From CAYFHQ01 sp964342805 (GTDB lineage Bacteria > Bacillota > Clostridia > Peptostreptococcales > Acidaminobacteraceae), in NCBI GenBank assembly GCA_964342805.1, contig CAYFHQ010000020.1, positions 1 through 44,575 of the forward strand: a DNA stretch of 44,575 nucleotides, read 5' to 3'. Below the pieces are notes generated by a model, which was not told where the DNA came from, ran no database searches, and worked only from the letters and a program-made list of their open reading frames with translations. This document shows positions 7,028 through 15,134 of this stretch, piece by piece (positions within the stretch are counted from its first letter, which is position 1; the number at the start of each line of letters is the position of its first letter). Position numbers and translations under genes: made by a program.

Positions 7028-9100
7028 ATGAAAAAAATCGGAACAATGTACACACTCATACTCTTGGTCTCTTTGGTGCTGGTCTCTGGAATCACCAGTT
7101 CAATTGTTATGCTCCAAAGTGTCCAAGTCCTCCAAAAGGAGTCCTCGGACAAACTTGAGTCCGTCGCCATTAACCATGGCTTACAACTGGACCAGTCCCT
7201 CCTGCGTTTCCAAGGGGCCATTGACGACTTGGCCAACCTTATGAGTATTCATTTCAAAACAGAGCTCCATGAAAGTCAGTTGAATACGGGTGGCCCGTTG
7301 ACTCCAGAAAAAGACCTGGCCCTTCGTCAAATGCTCACAGACTCCCAGGAACTCTTGCAGTACACCACCCAGCAGGTGACCAATAATATTAGTGGCTACC
7401 TGGTCCTGCGACCAGACCTCTTTCCTTCTGAGCGGAAGGACGAGGGTTATCCCTACCAAATCCTCTTAACCCTGTCACCCAGTGGTGTTTTCACCCGAAA
7501 TCTCAATGTGGCGACAGAAAAGAGTTTGCTGTCTGACGACTTGGTCATGGCCTGGTATCGGGATCCCATTTCGTCTGGTCAAGGAGTTTGGAGTCAGCCC
7601 TATGAGGACCCCTATATTGGCGCAACCATCGTTACCTACTCCACCCCTATCCTGGTGGATGGCACCATCGTTGGTGTCATTGGCATTGATTTTGACTTTA
7701 AGGGGATCCAGTCCTTTGTGGAAGGAATTTCTGTCTACAAAACAGGCTATGCCTTCCTCTTCGACGAAAACTATCAATTTTTGGCTCACCCCTTCTTGGA
7801 CCCCACCATTAGCCTGGGGACTCTTGAAGGCGGCAAGCACCAGTACGTGGAAGCCTATATGGATCAACATGATTCAGGTACCATCCAGTATGTTTTCCAG
7901 GACTCCACCAAAATACTGGGTTTTTATACCCTGAGTAATGGGTGGACCCTGGCTATGGCGCCTCCAGTCAGCGAAGTCTACCAGGACCTAGCCAGTATCC
8001 AACAGGACATGATGGTAGCCCTGGCCCTGGGCATCATTTTGTTTGGGGGAATCGCCACCTTCCTGGGTATTCGGATCTCCAAGCCTCTGGATGAACTCAG
8101 TGGTTACGTAGAGTCGACATCCGACGTAGACGCCAATCTGAAAAACCCTGTTCCTGGCCATCTCATATCTGATCCAACGGAGGTGGGGCAGCTGGCCACA
8201 GCCCTGGAGACCCTACGGTCCCGCCTGGACGCCTCTTTTAATCAGATCCAGGAACAGAATATTGTCTTAGACAAGAAGGTCACAGAGCGAACGGAGCAGT
8301 TGGCCCATAGCAATGCGGAGTTGGCCCAAACCATTGAAAACTTAAAATCAACCCAGTCCATGTTGGTTGAAGCCCGCAAGCAAGAAGCCCTCAACAACCT
8401 GATCCAAAACTTGGCCCATAAACTCAACACCCCCATTGGCAATGCCATTACTGCTTCCACCTTCCTCCTAAGGGAGCTGGATAGCAAGTTTAAGAGTGGC
8501 AACAAGGACCAATGTGGCATGGACTACGGTGAACTCCTCCATGTCCGCGAAACAGCCCAGTTGATCTATAGCAACCAGCAAACCCTCCGGGGGATTGTGG
8601 AAAGCCTGCGGGAACTCATGGATGATTATGCGGACAAGAAGGCGGGGAGGGTCCATCTCAAATCCTTTATTCAAGGGGTGTCTGAGAATGTGAAAACCCT
8701 TCACAGGACCGACCGGCTTATTGCCCAAATCTTTGTTGACAACGAGTGGGAAATCACTAGCTATCCGGGCTTGTTAAGCAAGCTATTTGAGAACCTCTTT
8801 TCCCATTCTGTCCACCTGTCTCTGGCTAAAAACAACTATGCCCAGATCACCATTGAGTCGGCCATACGACCGGGGGTACTGGAGTTTACCTATATCGATG
8901 AAAATATCAATACGGACACCGACGTGGCTCGGATTTTCGACCCCTTCTTTATTTCCCCCTTCCGCCGGGACGACACGGGCTTAGAACTGCAGATCGTCTA
9001 CAAGATTGTCACCCAAGGTTTTGGGGGCAAGATTACGGCCACCAGTCGACCGGACTCCCTCATTGAAATCAAAATGGAATTGCCTATTCTCATCGGCTAG
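7028..9100 (+). CDS. Cache-domain sensor kinase with degenerate catalytic domain
   Basis: A 690-residue protein with transmembrane helices at about 8-28 and 329-349 flanking a large dCache-type extracytoplasmic domain (VTYSTPILVDGTIVGVIGID is typical). HAMP, a coiled coil (about 400-450) and a HisKA-like segment follow, with His464 in NLAHKLNTP. The ATPase domain has decayed relative to its two paralogues in the window. The G1 motif reads DENINTD in place of D-G-G, G2 reads DDTGLELQ in place of GxxGLGL, and the first Asn of the N box is replaced by Lys (SKLFENLFSHS). The residue after the phosphoacceptor His is Lys rather than Glu. It may be a pseudokinase that is phosphorylated in trans or acts as a scaffold. 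The frame is intact over the full length. No response regulator is adjacent. Confidence 0.85.
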   Translation: MKKIGTMYTLILLVSLVLVSGITSSIVMLQSVQVLQKESSDKLESVAINHGLQLDQSLLRFQGAIDDLANLMSIHFKTELHESQLNTGGPLTPEKDLALRQMLTDSQELLQYTTQQVTNNISGYLVLRPDLFPSERKDEGYPYQILLTLSPSGVFTRNLNVATEKSLLSDDLVMAWYRDPISSGQGVWSQPYEDPYIGATIVTYSTPILVDGTIVGVIGIDFDFKGIQSFVEGISVYKTGYAFLFDENYQFLAHPFLDPTISLGTLEGGKHQYVEAYMDQHDSGTIQYVFQDSTKILGFYTLSNGWTLAMAPPVSEVYQDLASIQQDMMVALALGIILFGGIATFLGIRISKPLDELSGYVESTSDVDANLKNPVPGHLISDPTEVGQLATALETLRSRLDASFNQIQEQNIVLDKKVTERTEQLAHSNAELAQTIENLKSTQSMLVEARKQEALNNLIQNLAHKLNTPIGNAITASTFLLRELDSKFKSGNKDQCGMDYGELLHVRETAQLIYSNQQTLRGIVESLRELMDDYADKKAGRVHLKSFIQGVSENVKTLHRTDRLIAQIFVDNEWEITSYPGLLSKLFENLFSHSVHLSLAKNNYAQITIESAIRPGVLEFTYIDENINTDTDVARIFDPFFISPFRRDDTGLELQIVYKIVTQGFGGKITATSRPDSLIEIKMELPILIG

Positions 9101-9120
9101 GGTTCCAAATATCAAAAATA

Positions 9121-9164
9121 AGGCCCAAGAACCTGCCACTTGCAGGATATCTTGGGCCTTTGCT
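9121..9164. terminator. Bidirectional terminator between convergent genes
   Basis: AGGCCCAAGA (9121-9130) pairs with TCTTGGGCCT (9150-9159). An inner stem CCTGC/GCAGG (9132-9136 with 9142-9146) extends it. T-rich flanks lie on both sides. Confidence 0.8.
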
Positions 9165-9886
9165 TATGTGACTTGTATGGTTTTTGCCGGGCACCTGAGG
9201 GCCACGACTTGCAGTCTTTCACGGAGGTCTTCTTTGGGTCTGCTTTTTAAGGAAATCTTCCCTTCTTCTAGGGAAAAGATGTCTGGTTCCAGGCGTACGC
9301 ATACCCCACACCCTATACAAGTATCTGTTTGAATGGACAAAATGCCATAGGCTGTCACAGGGTCATCTGCTGTCAGGTCTAGTATGGCCTTGGCTTGTAT
9401 GCGCCTATTGATCCACCAGGCCATGAGAAAAATGGACGCCACCGTTAGCAACCACCGGATGGCCATAAAGGGTAGACCTAAAAACTTAGCTTCATTGGCC
9501 AACATGGGAACCTTAATCACAGCCCAAGCGCTGAGGATGACCACAACATTGCCCACAGAAGCCCCCTTCTTCAGGAGGGTCCTGCAGACCGGAAAGGCGG
9601 CATAGATGGGCCCCGCAGACAAACTCCCCAGAATCAGTGCCCTGACCATCCCCATGAAACCCGTATGGTCTCCAAAACTGTTTTCGATGGCCTTTCTGGG
9701 CACCCAGGCTTCCACAAGGGCTGTCAGTACAAAGATCACAGGCATGATCTCCACCATTTCCTTTATAAAGTAACCGGTATGATTAAGGGCCTCCATGACC
9801 ATGGGCAGGTTCAGGAGCCAAAGGGTCAAATACACCAAGACCATAACCGATAGGATCTTTTGCTTTTTAACAAAACGCAGGATCAT
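9164..9886 (-). CDS. ArsP/DUF318-type permease half fused to a 4Fe-4S ferredoxin domain
   Basis: A 240-residue protein with about four or five helices (about 10-30, 48-65, 85-105, 113-130 and 140-160), including GSLSAGPIYAAFPVCRTLLKKGAS, here read as pieces GSLSAGPIYAAFPV and CRTLLKKGAS. These resemble the second half of the ArsP/YraQ (DUF318) permease family. From about residue 185 it continues into a ferredoxin domain with CIGCGVC and a distal Cys in ALRCP, enough for one [4Fe-4S] cluster. The ATG overlaps the stop of the preceding gene (ATGA), so the two half-permeases are translationally coupled and probably form one transporter. The ferredoxin suggests redox control of, or electron transfer to, the transported substrate. 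The substrate is unknown. Confidence 0.8.
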   Translation of the reverse strand: MILRFVKKQKILSVMVLVYLTLWLLNLPMVMEALNHTGYFIKEMVEIMPVIFVLTALVEAWVPRKAIENSFGDHTGFMGMVRALILGSLSAGPIYAAFPVCRTLLKKGASVGNVVVILSAWAVIKVPMLANEAKFLGLPFMAIRWLLTVASIFLMAWWINRRIQAKAILDLTADDPVTAYGILSIQTDTCIGCGVCVRLEPDIFSLEEGKISLKSRPKEDLRERLQVVALRCPAKTIQVT

Positions 9887-10359
9887 AAAAGAACCCCCAT
9901 TCCTAGGGCTATGAGTAGGGCCATGACAAAACTCAAGCCATTCCTATAAAGGCTAAAACGCAGGCCAAAGGCCTTTTTTTCAAGGGGAAATGTGACAAAA
10001 CCCACCATAGTCAGGGTGGTGAGAAAGGCTGTAATGGGAACAAGGCTCGCACCAGCGTCCACCAGGGAACCTGCCAGGGAAAAGGCCACAAAGGCAGGAA
10101 TGAGTGTAATGCCACCTACCACGGCGGATAGGATGGTTGCCAGGCTTACCTGGTTTCCACCCAAGACCTCTTGAATGGCTGAGGTTGGGATCAGGGTCAG
10201 TAAAAGGCCGATGGCCATGAGAATGCCAATGATTTCTCCGACCATGTTCCTCATCATACCCCGGGCCATTCCCAAGGCACTTAGGGTTCTTTTTTTGTCC
10301 CTTACCAGGGACCAGACCAGGGCGCTTGCTGTCAGTATCCAAAAAAGCATAATGAACAT
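9883..10359 (-). CDS. Permease, N-terminal half (ArsP/DUF318-like split transporter)
   Basis: A 158-residue hydrophobic protein with about four helices (about 1-17, 40-60, 75-100, 110-125 and a short C-terminal one). It contains a paired Gly/Pro-rich segment (GGITLIPAFVAFSLAGSL) like that of ArsP-family permeases. It precedes and overlaps (ATGA) the permease-ferredoxin gene. Together they cover the two pseudo-symmetric halves of a DUF318 permease, here made as two proteins. GAGGAGG lies upstream of the ATG. A 24-bp palindrome and a -10 hexamer upstream suggest activation by the divergently encoded Crp-family regulator. Confidence 0.75.
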   Translation of the reverse strand: MFIMLFWILTASALVWSLVRDKKRTLSALGMARGMMRNMVGEIIGILMAIGLLLTLIPTSAIQEVLGGNQVSLATILSAVVGGITLIPAFVAFSLAGSLVDAGASLVPITAFLTTLTMVGFVTFPLEKKAFGLRFSLYRNGLSFVMALLIALGMGVLL

Positions 10360-10389
10360 GGATCAACCTCCTCCTCATATCTTGACACC

Positions 10390-10395
10390 AGTATA
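10390..10395 (-). promoter_or_regulatory. -10 hexamer of the split-permease promoter
   Basis: TATACT lies on the reverse strand at 10395-10390. The matching -35 position (10418-10413) is CACTAC, far from consensus, and lies inside the palindrome. This is the pattern of an activator-dependent promoter. The predicted start is near 10383. Confidence 0.5.
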
Positions 10396-10412
10396 TATGA
10401 TAAGATGAGAAA

Positions 10413-10436
10413 GTAGTGTTACCATGGTAACACTAC
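10413..10436. promoter_or_regulatory. 24-bp perfect palindrome, Crp/Fnr-type operator
   Basis: GTAGTGTTACCA is followed by its exact complement with no mismatch over 24 bp. The core TGTTA-N6-TAACA has Crp/Fnr-site geometry. Its centre (10424.5) lies about 41.5 bp upstream of the predicted permease start, the class II activator position. It lies between the permease operon and the Crp-family gene. Confidence 0.75.
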
Positions 10437-10536
10437 GCCCAATCTGCACAGACGACAAGATGGAAACCCCATACGCCCCTTATCACATCCGCACCACCTG
10501 TTCGACAGACCAGCGTTCACCTATGAAGGAGAGAAT

Positions 10537-11187
10537 ATGGACAAACTTACCCTGGGCCTACTTGCCTCAACTACCCTATTCAAACATATGAGCATGGAGG
10601 ACCTGGCTCCCCTACTCACCCCCGACCATTACCATATACGACAATATGGCAAGGGGGAGTTGATCCACCTCCAGGGGGAACACTGTCATTCCCTGGACCT
10701 GATCCTGTCCGGGCGTGTTACCATCCAACGGATTGACCCTGACGGGCGAATTCTGACCATACGAACATTTTCTGAAGGGGATGACTTTGGTGGCAACATG
10801 TTGTTTTCCTCCCATAACCAGTACCCCATGACCCTGACAGCCCAAATGCCCGCTACCCTGGTCCACTTTACAAAGCCCTTTGTCAGACAGGCCTGCCAAG
10901 TGTCAGCTGCCTTTATGGATGCCTTTCTTCAGTCTGTTTCTGACAAGGTCCTGATCCTCACTGGGAAGATTCACTTATTGACCCTGCCCAGTATCCGTGA
11001 CCAACTATTGGACTACATTCAATTCCAGCAGCAGGCCCAGGGACAAGAAACAATTCGGTTGACCTTGACCAAGACTGCCCTTGCAGAACGTTTTGGAATC
11101 TCTCGGACCTCCCTGTCCAGGGAGCTTCAAAAAATGAAACGTGATGGCTTGATCCAATACGATCGAAACACCATCACGTTGTTATAG
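10537..11187 (+). CDS. Crp/Fnr-family transcriptional regulator
   Basis: A 216-residue protein. The N-terminal cNMP-binding-like beta barrel (about 15-120) carries SGRVTIQRIDPDGR and GDDFGGNMLF. A long dimerisation helix follows, then a Crp-type winged helix (about 150-216) with KTALAERFGISRTSLSRELQKMK. There is no N-terminal cysteine cluster as in FNR, so an iron-sulphur O2 sensor is unlikely; a small-molecule or haem ligand is possible. AAGGAGAG precedes the ATG. It is divergent from the split permease with a perfect 24-bp palindrome between them, so it very probably regulates that operon and perhaps itself. Its 3' end overlaps the end of the convergent small gene by 6 bp. Confidence 0.9.
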   Translation: MDKLTLGLLASTTLFKHMSMEDLAPLLTPDHYHIRQYGKGELIHLQGEHCHSLDLILSGRVTIQRIDPDGRILTIRTFSEGDDFGGNMLFSSHNQYPMTLTAQMPATLVHFTKPFVRQACQVSAAFMDAFLQSVSDKVLILTGKIHLLTLPSIRDQLLDYIQFQQQAQGQETIRLTLTKTALAERFGISRTSLSRELQKMKRDGLIQYDRNTITLL

Positions 11188-11400
11188 GCTATTGAGTTGG
11201 TCCAGCAGGTCCTGGCAGGCTTGCTGGTTGGCCTCCAGTTTTTTTCGTTCATTCATGACAACAAACAGGTATCCCTCATTGACATAGGCATGCTCACTGG
11301 AGTCGTCCAGTCTACTCAGTTCAATTTGGATTTGCTTGATTTCCTTTTCTAGTAATCCCTTTAAGAGGGTCCCCTGGTCGGGGTTAATGGTCATCTTCAT
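11182..11400 (-). CDS. Small coiled-coil hypothetical protein
   Basis: A 72-residue charged protein with two helical heptad-rich segments (about 12-32 and 50-71) and no membrane segment or cysteine motif; one Cys lies near the C-terminus. I do not recognise a family. The start at 11400 has GAGG 5 nt upstream. The stop overlaps the last 6 bp of the convergent Crp-family gene. It reads like a real small gene because its frame is clean and it has a ribosome site, but no homology can be claimed. It is divergent from the CHASE-domain kinase. Confidence 0.55.
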   Translation of the reverse strand: MKMTINPDQGTLLKGLLEKEIKQIQIELSRLDDSSEHAYVNEGYLFVVMNERKKLEANQQACQDLLDQLNSL

Positions 11401-11533
11401 GGTAGCCTCATTTCTTCTTTTCTACTCCCCTATCATACAGGAAAGAAGACCCGTCGACAAATCTCTATCAGAATCTGTCTATTGGATTGATTGATGGAAA
11501 TTGAGGGTAAGAATATGGCACGGAGGAGTGACC

Positions 11534-13240
11534 ATGAATACCCGCAGAAGAAAATATGTAGCTGCCATCCTAACTTTTATATTTGTTTTTGGCATTTTTA
11601 CCCTCAGCGCCTTGGCCGAATACCGTCGAGCAGTTGCAGCACAAGAGCGCCAGCTAACAACGGAAGTGACTGTGCTCAAAACCCATATCGACAGTGTAAT
11701 CAACAGGTCTATTCGAAACACCCTGGGGATTATTTCTTATGTCCAAGTACGGCCTGACCTCACCCAGGAGGAGCTGGAGGCCTATTCCGTCCAGTTGATT
11801 CCAAAGGATGATGTCGTAACCCGTCACTTTGCCTTGATCGAGGACACCACCATTACCATGGCCTACCCCTTAAAGGAAAATGCCAGTGCCATTGGTGTTG
11901 ACCTTGCTCAGCTCGACGCCCAACGGGAAGATATATTACGGGTCAAGGAAAAGGGCGAGTCTATCCTTATTGGTCCTGTGGACTTGGTTCAAGGGGGACG
12001 GGCCCTGATTAACCGGTCACCCATTTATCTCAACCCCGGAACCGACCAGCAAACCTACTTCGGCCAACTGGCCCTGGTTATACGTTACGACCCCTTTATG
12101 AAGGAGTCGGGCATAGTGGATTTTGCCCGTACCCACCTGGTAAAAATCGAGCAGCTGGGCCCCACCCAAGAGGTGGTTAGCGTCTTATATACCAATACAG
12201 AAGCCTTTGGCGACGACTCCATCGAGTCCGTTATCGAGATCCCCAATGGCAAGTGGCTGATTACGGTGGAATACCCCGACGGTTTTACTGGGGTTAGTAA
12301 CCTCTTTTATCTGCTCCTGGTCATGGGGCTAGCCTTTGGTGTTCTGGCTGCTGCCTTTACCTTTAACCTCTTACGGTCCAATGCCGATCTCAACGCCATA
12401 GTTGAGGAACGAACCCATAAAATGAAAGAAGCCAATGACCAATTGGCCTTGTCCCTGGAAGAACTCCAGGCCACCCAAGACCAAATGATCATGCGGGAAA
12501 AGCTGGCCGCCCTAGGAGAACTGGTGGCCAGTGTAGCCCATGAAATCAATACCCCCCTGGGGATTTGTGTGACCATTGGCTCCTATATCCAACAACAGAT
12601 CACGGAACTGGAAAAGAAGTTTTCCACCAACTCCTTGAAACGGTCTGACCTCAACAAGGGCTTTGACGAAATGAAGGAGTCCCTCTCCGTCCTGGTTAAC
12701 AACCTCAATCGGTCATCTGAACTTGTGTCTAGTTTTAAGCAAGTTGCCACAGACCAGCACTTAAATGAAATCCGGTCCATTAATGTTGGCCGATATTTGG
12801 AAGACGTCCTTAACAGTGTTCGACCCAAGTTTAAGGGGACTTCCCACACCCTTGAGCTCCATGTGGCACCCAACCTATGGGTCACCACGGCCCCTGGTGC
12901 CCTGTCTCAAATCGTCACCAACCTGGTGGTCAACAGCCTCCTCCACGGCTTTAACAAAATGGAGGACGGCCGGGTGGAGATATACGTAAAGAAAGTAGAA
13001 AAGGAACTGATCCTAGACTACTATGACAATGGTTCAGGCATACCGGAAGACAATCGAGACAAGATATTTACCCCCTTCTTTACCACTCGAAAACACAGTG
13101 GAAGCACGGGGCTAGGGATGCATATCGTCTACAATATTGTTGTCCATAGTCTCAAGGGAACCATAGAACTCAAAGACAAGGAGGCCCAAGGAGTCCATTT
13201 CCACTTTGTGCTTCCCGCCTACCTCCATACAGATGAATAA
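11534..13240 (+). CDS. CHASE-domain sensor histidine kinase
   Basis: A 568-residue kinase. I chose the ATG at 11534 because GGAGG (11522-11526) lies 7 nt upstream; the in-frame start at 11501 has none. Transmembrane helices at about 9-29 and 257-280 enclose a CHASE-like sensor (about 70-210) with RHFALIEDTTITMAYPL and GGRALINRSPIY; CHASE domains bind small extracellular ligands. A coiled coil leads to HisKA with His336 in SVAHEINTP. The ATPase domain is intact: N box TNLVVNSLLHG, G1 DNGSGI, F box FTPFFTT and G2 GSTGLGMHIV. It is paralogous to the kinases at 7028 and 38669. No response regulator is adjacent. Confidence 0.9.
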   Translation: MNTRRRKYVAAILTFIFVFGIFTLSALAEYRRAVAAQERQLTTEVTVLKTHIDSVINRSIRNTLGIISYVQVRPDLTQEELEAYSVQLIPKDDVVTRHFALIEDTTITMAYPLKENASAIGVDLAQLDAQREDILRVKEKGESILIGPVDLVQGGRALINRSPIYLNPGTDQQTYFGQLALVIRYDPFMKESGIVDFARTHLVKIEQLGPTQEVVSVLYTNTEAFGDDSIESVIEIPNGKWLITVEYPDGFTGVSNLFYLLLVMGLAFGVLAAAFTFNLLRSNADLNAIVEERTHKMKEANDQLALSLEELQATQDQMIMREKLAALGELVASVAHEINTPLGICVTIGSYIQQQITELEKKFSTNSLKRSDLNKGFDEMKESLSVLVNNLNRSSELVSSFKQVATDQHLNEIRSINVGRYLEDVLNSVRPKFKGTSHTLELHVAPNLWVTTAPGALSQIVTNLVVNSLLHGFNKMEDGRVEIYVKKVEKELILDYYDNGSGIPEDNRDKIFTPFFTTRKHSGSTGLGMHIVYNIVVHSLKGTIELKDKEAQGVHFHFVLPAYLHTDE

Positions 13241-13246
13241 ACTACA

Positions 13247-13278
13247 AAACGCCTGTTGGTCAATACCAACAGGCGTTT
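13247..13278. terminator. Bidirectional terminator between kinase and aldehyde dehydrogenase
   Basis: A perfect 14-bp stem (AAACGCCTGTTGGT with its complement at 13265-13278) with a 4-nt loop. T-rich tails lie on both sides. It serves the convergent genes. Confidence 0.88.
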
Positions 13279-13289
13279 CAGTTTGTTCC

Positions 13290-14660
13290 CTAACCCAACA
13301 TGCTTTTGACCATTTTCAGTTTGCCCTTATAAGGAGGATAGATCACGGAGAAATCAAACTTGGTGGTCTTTTTCACAACTGATTTTTGGTGGGACAGTTG
13401 GTCAAAACCATGTTTACCGTGGTAGGCCCCCATGCCGGCATGGCCCACGCCGCCAAAGGGTAACTCCTCTGGGATCAGGTGGGAAATGGTGTCGTTGACG
13501 CAGCCTCCTCCGAAGGACAGGGTGTCCAGGACGCGGTCCTCCACCTGCTTGTTTTCTGTGAAGACATAGAGGGCCAAGGGTTTGGGTTTGGCCTGGATGG
13601 TCTGGATGACTTGTGACAGGTCATCGTAGGGCAAGATGGGGAGTAGGGGTCCAAAAATTTCGTCGGCCATGGCCGCATCTTCCCAAGTGGAAGGATAAAG
13701 CAGGGTGGGTTCGATAAAACGTTCCTCTTCCACCACGTGGCCCCCATGGACTACTTTTGCCGGGTCAATCAGGTCAATCAGGCGCTGGTAGTGACGGTCA
13801 TTGACAATCCTGCCATAGTCAGGCGAGGTCACCACATGGTCTGTGTAGAAGCTGGTAATGGCTTGCTTCATATGGCCTATAAAGTCGTCTGCAACGGAGG
13901 CGTCCACATAGACATAGTCCGGTGCGACGCAGGTCTGGCCGGCGTTCATGAACTTGCCCCAGGCTATCCGCTTGGCTGCAACCTCTAGGTTGGCCGTTCG
14001 GTCTACAATGGTTGGACTCTTTCCGCCCAGTTCCAAGGTAATAGGCACCAGGTTTTTGGCTGCTGCTTCCATGACGATCTTGCCCACAGGCACACTGCCG
14101 GTGAAAAAAATGTGGTCAAAGGGCATGTGGATCAGGGCACTGGTTTCCTCCCGGGCACCACGGACCACCTTAACCACTTCCGGTTGGAAGGTGGACCCCA
14201 AGACTTGTTCCAGGACGTCAGACACATTGGGTGTGTACTCCGACGGCTTTATAATGGCTGTGTTTCCCGCTGCAAGGGCAGCAATCAGTGGTTCTATGAC
14301 CAACTGGAAGGGGTAGTTAAAGGGTCCGATAATAAGTAGGTTGCCATAGGGTTCTGCCACCACCTTGGCGCTGGCCCCAAACTGGTGCATGGGAACAGGA
14401 ACCTTTTTGGGCTTCATCCACTTGCCTACCTTTTTCCGGGTTTGTTTGGCACTTTGCAGGACAAAACCAATTTCCGTTGTATAGGACTCATAGGAAGACT
14501 TGCCAAGATCCTTGGCCAGGGCGTCCATGATAGCTTCTTCATTGGTCCGGATAGCTGTTTCCAGCTTGCTGAGTTGGTCTTGCCTCCAAGCCAGAGACTT
14601 GGTGACGCCAGTGTAAAAATACTGCCGTTGGGCTTGTAGATATTGATCAAATCTTTCCAT
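13290..14660 (-). CDS. Aldehyde dehydrogenase (class 3-like, NAD(P)-dependent)
   Basis: A 456-residue enzyme of the short, class 3/fatty aldehyde branch (typical length 450-490, like B. subtilis YwdH). It oxidises an aldehyde to a carboxylate. Visible motifs are IGPFNYPFQL (substrate/cofactor pocket), AAGNTAIIKPSE (cofactor Lys), FFTGSVPVGK, the catalytic Glu in LELGGKSP and the nucleophile Cys in NAGQTCVAPDY. The C-terminal helix and basic tail are present. GAGGAGG precedes the ATG. An 18-bp inverted repeat 60 bp upstream is the same as the one in front of the adjacent arsR-type gene, so it is probably controlled by that repressor. The substrate is not evident. Confidence 0.93.
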   Translation of the reverse strand: MERFDQYLQAQRQYFYTGVTKSLAWRQDQLSKLETAIRTNEEAIMDALAKDLGKSSYESYTTEIGFVLQSAKQTRKKVGKWMKPKKVPVPMHQFGASAKVVAEPYGNLLIIGPFNYPFQLVIEPLIAALAAGNTAIIKPSEYTPNVSDVLEQVLGSTFQPEVVKVVRGAREETSALIHMPFDHIFFTGSVPVGKIVMEAAAKNLVPITLELGGKSPTIVDRTANLEVAAKRIAWGKFMNAGQTCVAPDYVYVDASVADDFIGHMKQAITSFYTDHVVTSPDYGRIVNDRHYQRLIDLIDPAKVVHGGHVVEEERFIEPTLLYPSTWEDAAMADEIFGPLLPILPYDDLSQVIQTIQAKPKPLALYVFTENKQVEDRVLDTLSFGGGCVNDTISHLIPEELPFGGVGHAGMGAYHGKHGFDQLSHQKSVVKKTTKFDFSVIYPPYKGKLKMVKSMLG

Positions 14661-14719
14661 GTTTCCTCCTCATGAAATCTGTGTGGTCCAGGCGATTGTC
14701 GATCCCTGAATGGTCGATC

Positions 14720-14737
14720 GGTTTAATCTTTTAAACC
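14720..14737. promoter_or_regulatory. ArsR-type operator upstream of the aldehyde dehydrogenase gene
   Basis: GGTTTAA-N4-TTAAACC, identical in both arms to the site at 15108-15125. It lies between the end of the arsR-type gene and the start of the dehydrogenase gene. Confidence 0.7.
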
Positions 14738-14761
14738 AATGAAATGAAAGAAAATGCGCCT

Positions 14762-15073
14762 TTAGCGAATGACGCAGTCTTCCTCTATGTCTTTAATAAA
14801 GGCCTTTAGCTGGTTTAAAGGCTCTTTCAAGGTCAGGGTATAATAGTTCTCCGTCCCTCTTTTTTGGGCCTCTACCAAACCACACTGTCGCAAGACTTTT
14901 AAGTGGTGGGAGACGGCGGGTCTAGACAAGTCAATCTGCCCAGCGATTTCCCTTACATTCATTTCTTCTGTTTCTGCCAGAAGAAGAATAATGTCTTGGC
15001 GGTAGGGCTCTGCCAGGGCTGAAAAGAAGACGGCTGCTTCTCTGAACTTTTTCACTGTGGTTGGACTCCCCAT
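14762..15073 (-). CDS. ArsR-family winged-helix repressor
   Basis: A 103-residue protein with a winged-helix domain (about 10-90). The recognition region is REIAGQIDLSRPAVSHHLKVLR, given here as REIAGQIDLSRP and AVSHHLKVLR, followed by a wing with KRGTENYYTL. The ELCVCDL metal motif of ArsR/SmtB sensors is absent (MNVREIA instead). One Cys lies in RQCGLV and one in the C-terminal EDCVIR. A non-metal signal, possibly an aldehyde or redox cue, is therefore as likely as a metal. GAGGAGG precedes the ATG. The 18-bp operator at 15108 lies just past its own transcription start, and a second copy precedes the aldehyde dehydrogenase gene. Confidence 0.88.
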   Translation of the reverse strand: MGSPTTVKKFREAAVFFSALAEPYRQDIILLLAETEEMNVREIAGQIDLSRPAVSHHLKVLRQCGLVEAQKRGTENYYTLTLKEPLNQLKAFIKDIEEDCVIR

Positions 15074-15107
15074 GGGACCTCCTCGGATTGTTCAGGATCG
15101 GTTGATT

Positions 15108-15125
15108 GGTTTAATCCTTTAAACC
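15108..15125. promoter_or_regulatory. ArsR-type operator at its own promoter
   Basis: GGTTTAA-N4-TTAAACC lies just downstream of the predicted start (near 15128) of the arsR-type gene, a repressing position. It is identical in both arms to the copy at 14720-14737. Confidence 0.75.
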
Positions 15126-15134
15126 TTTGACCCT

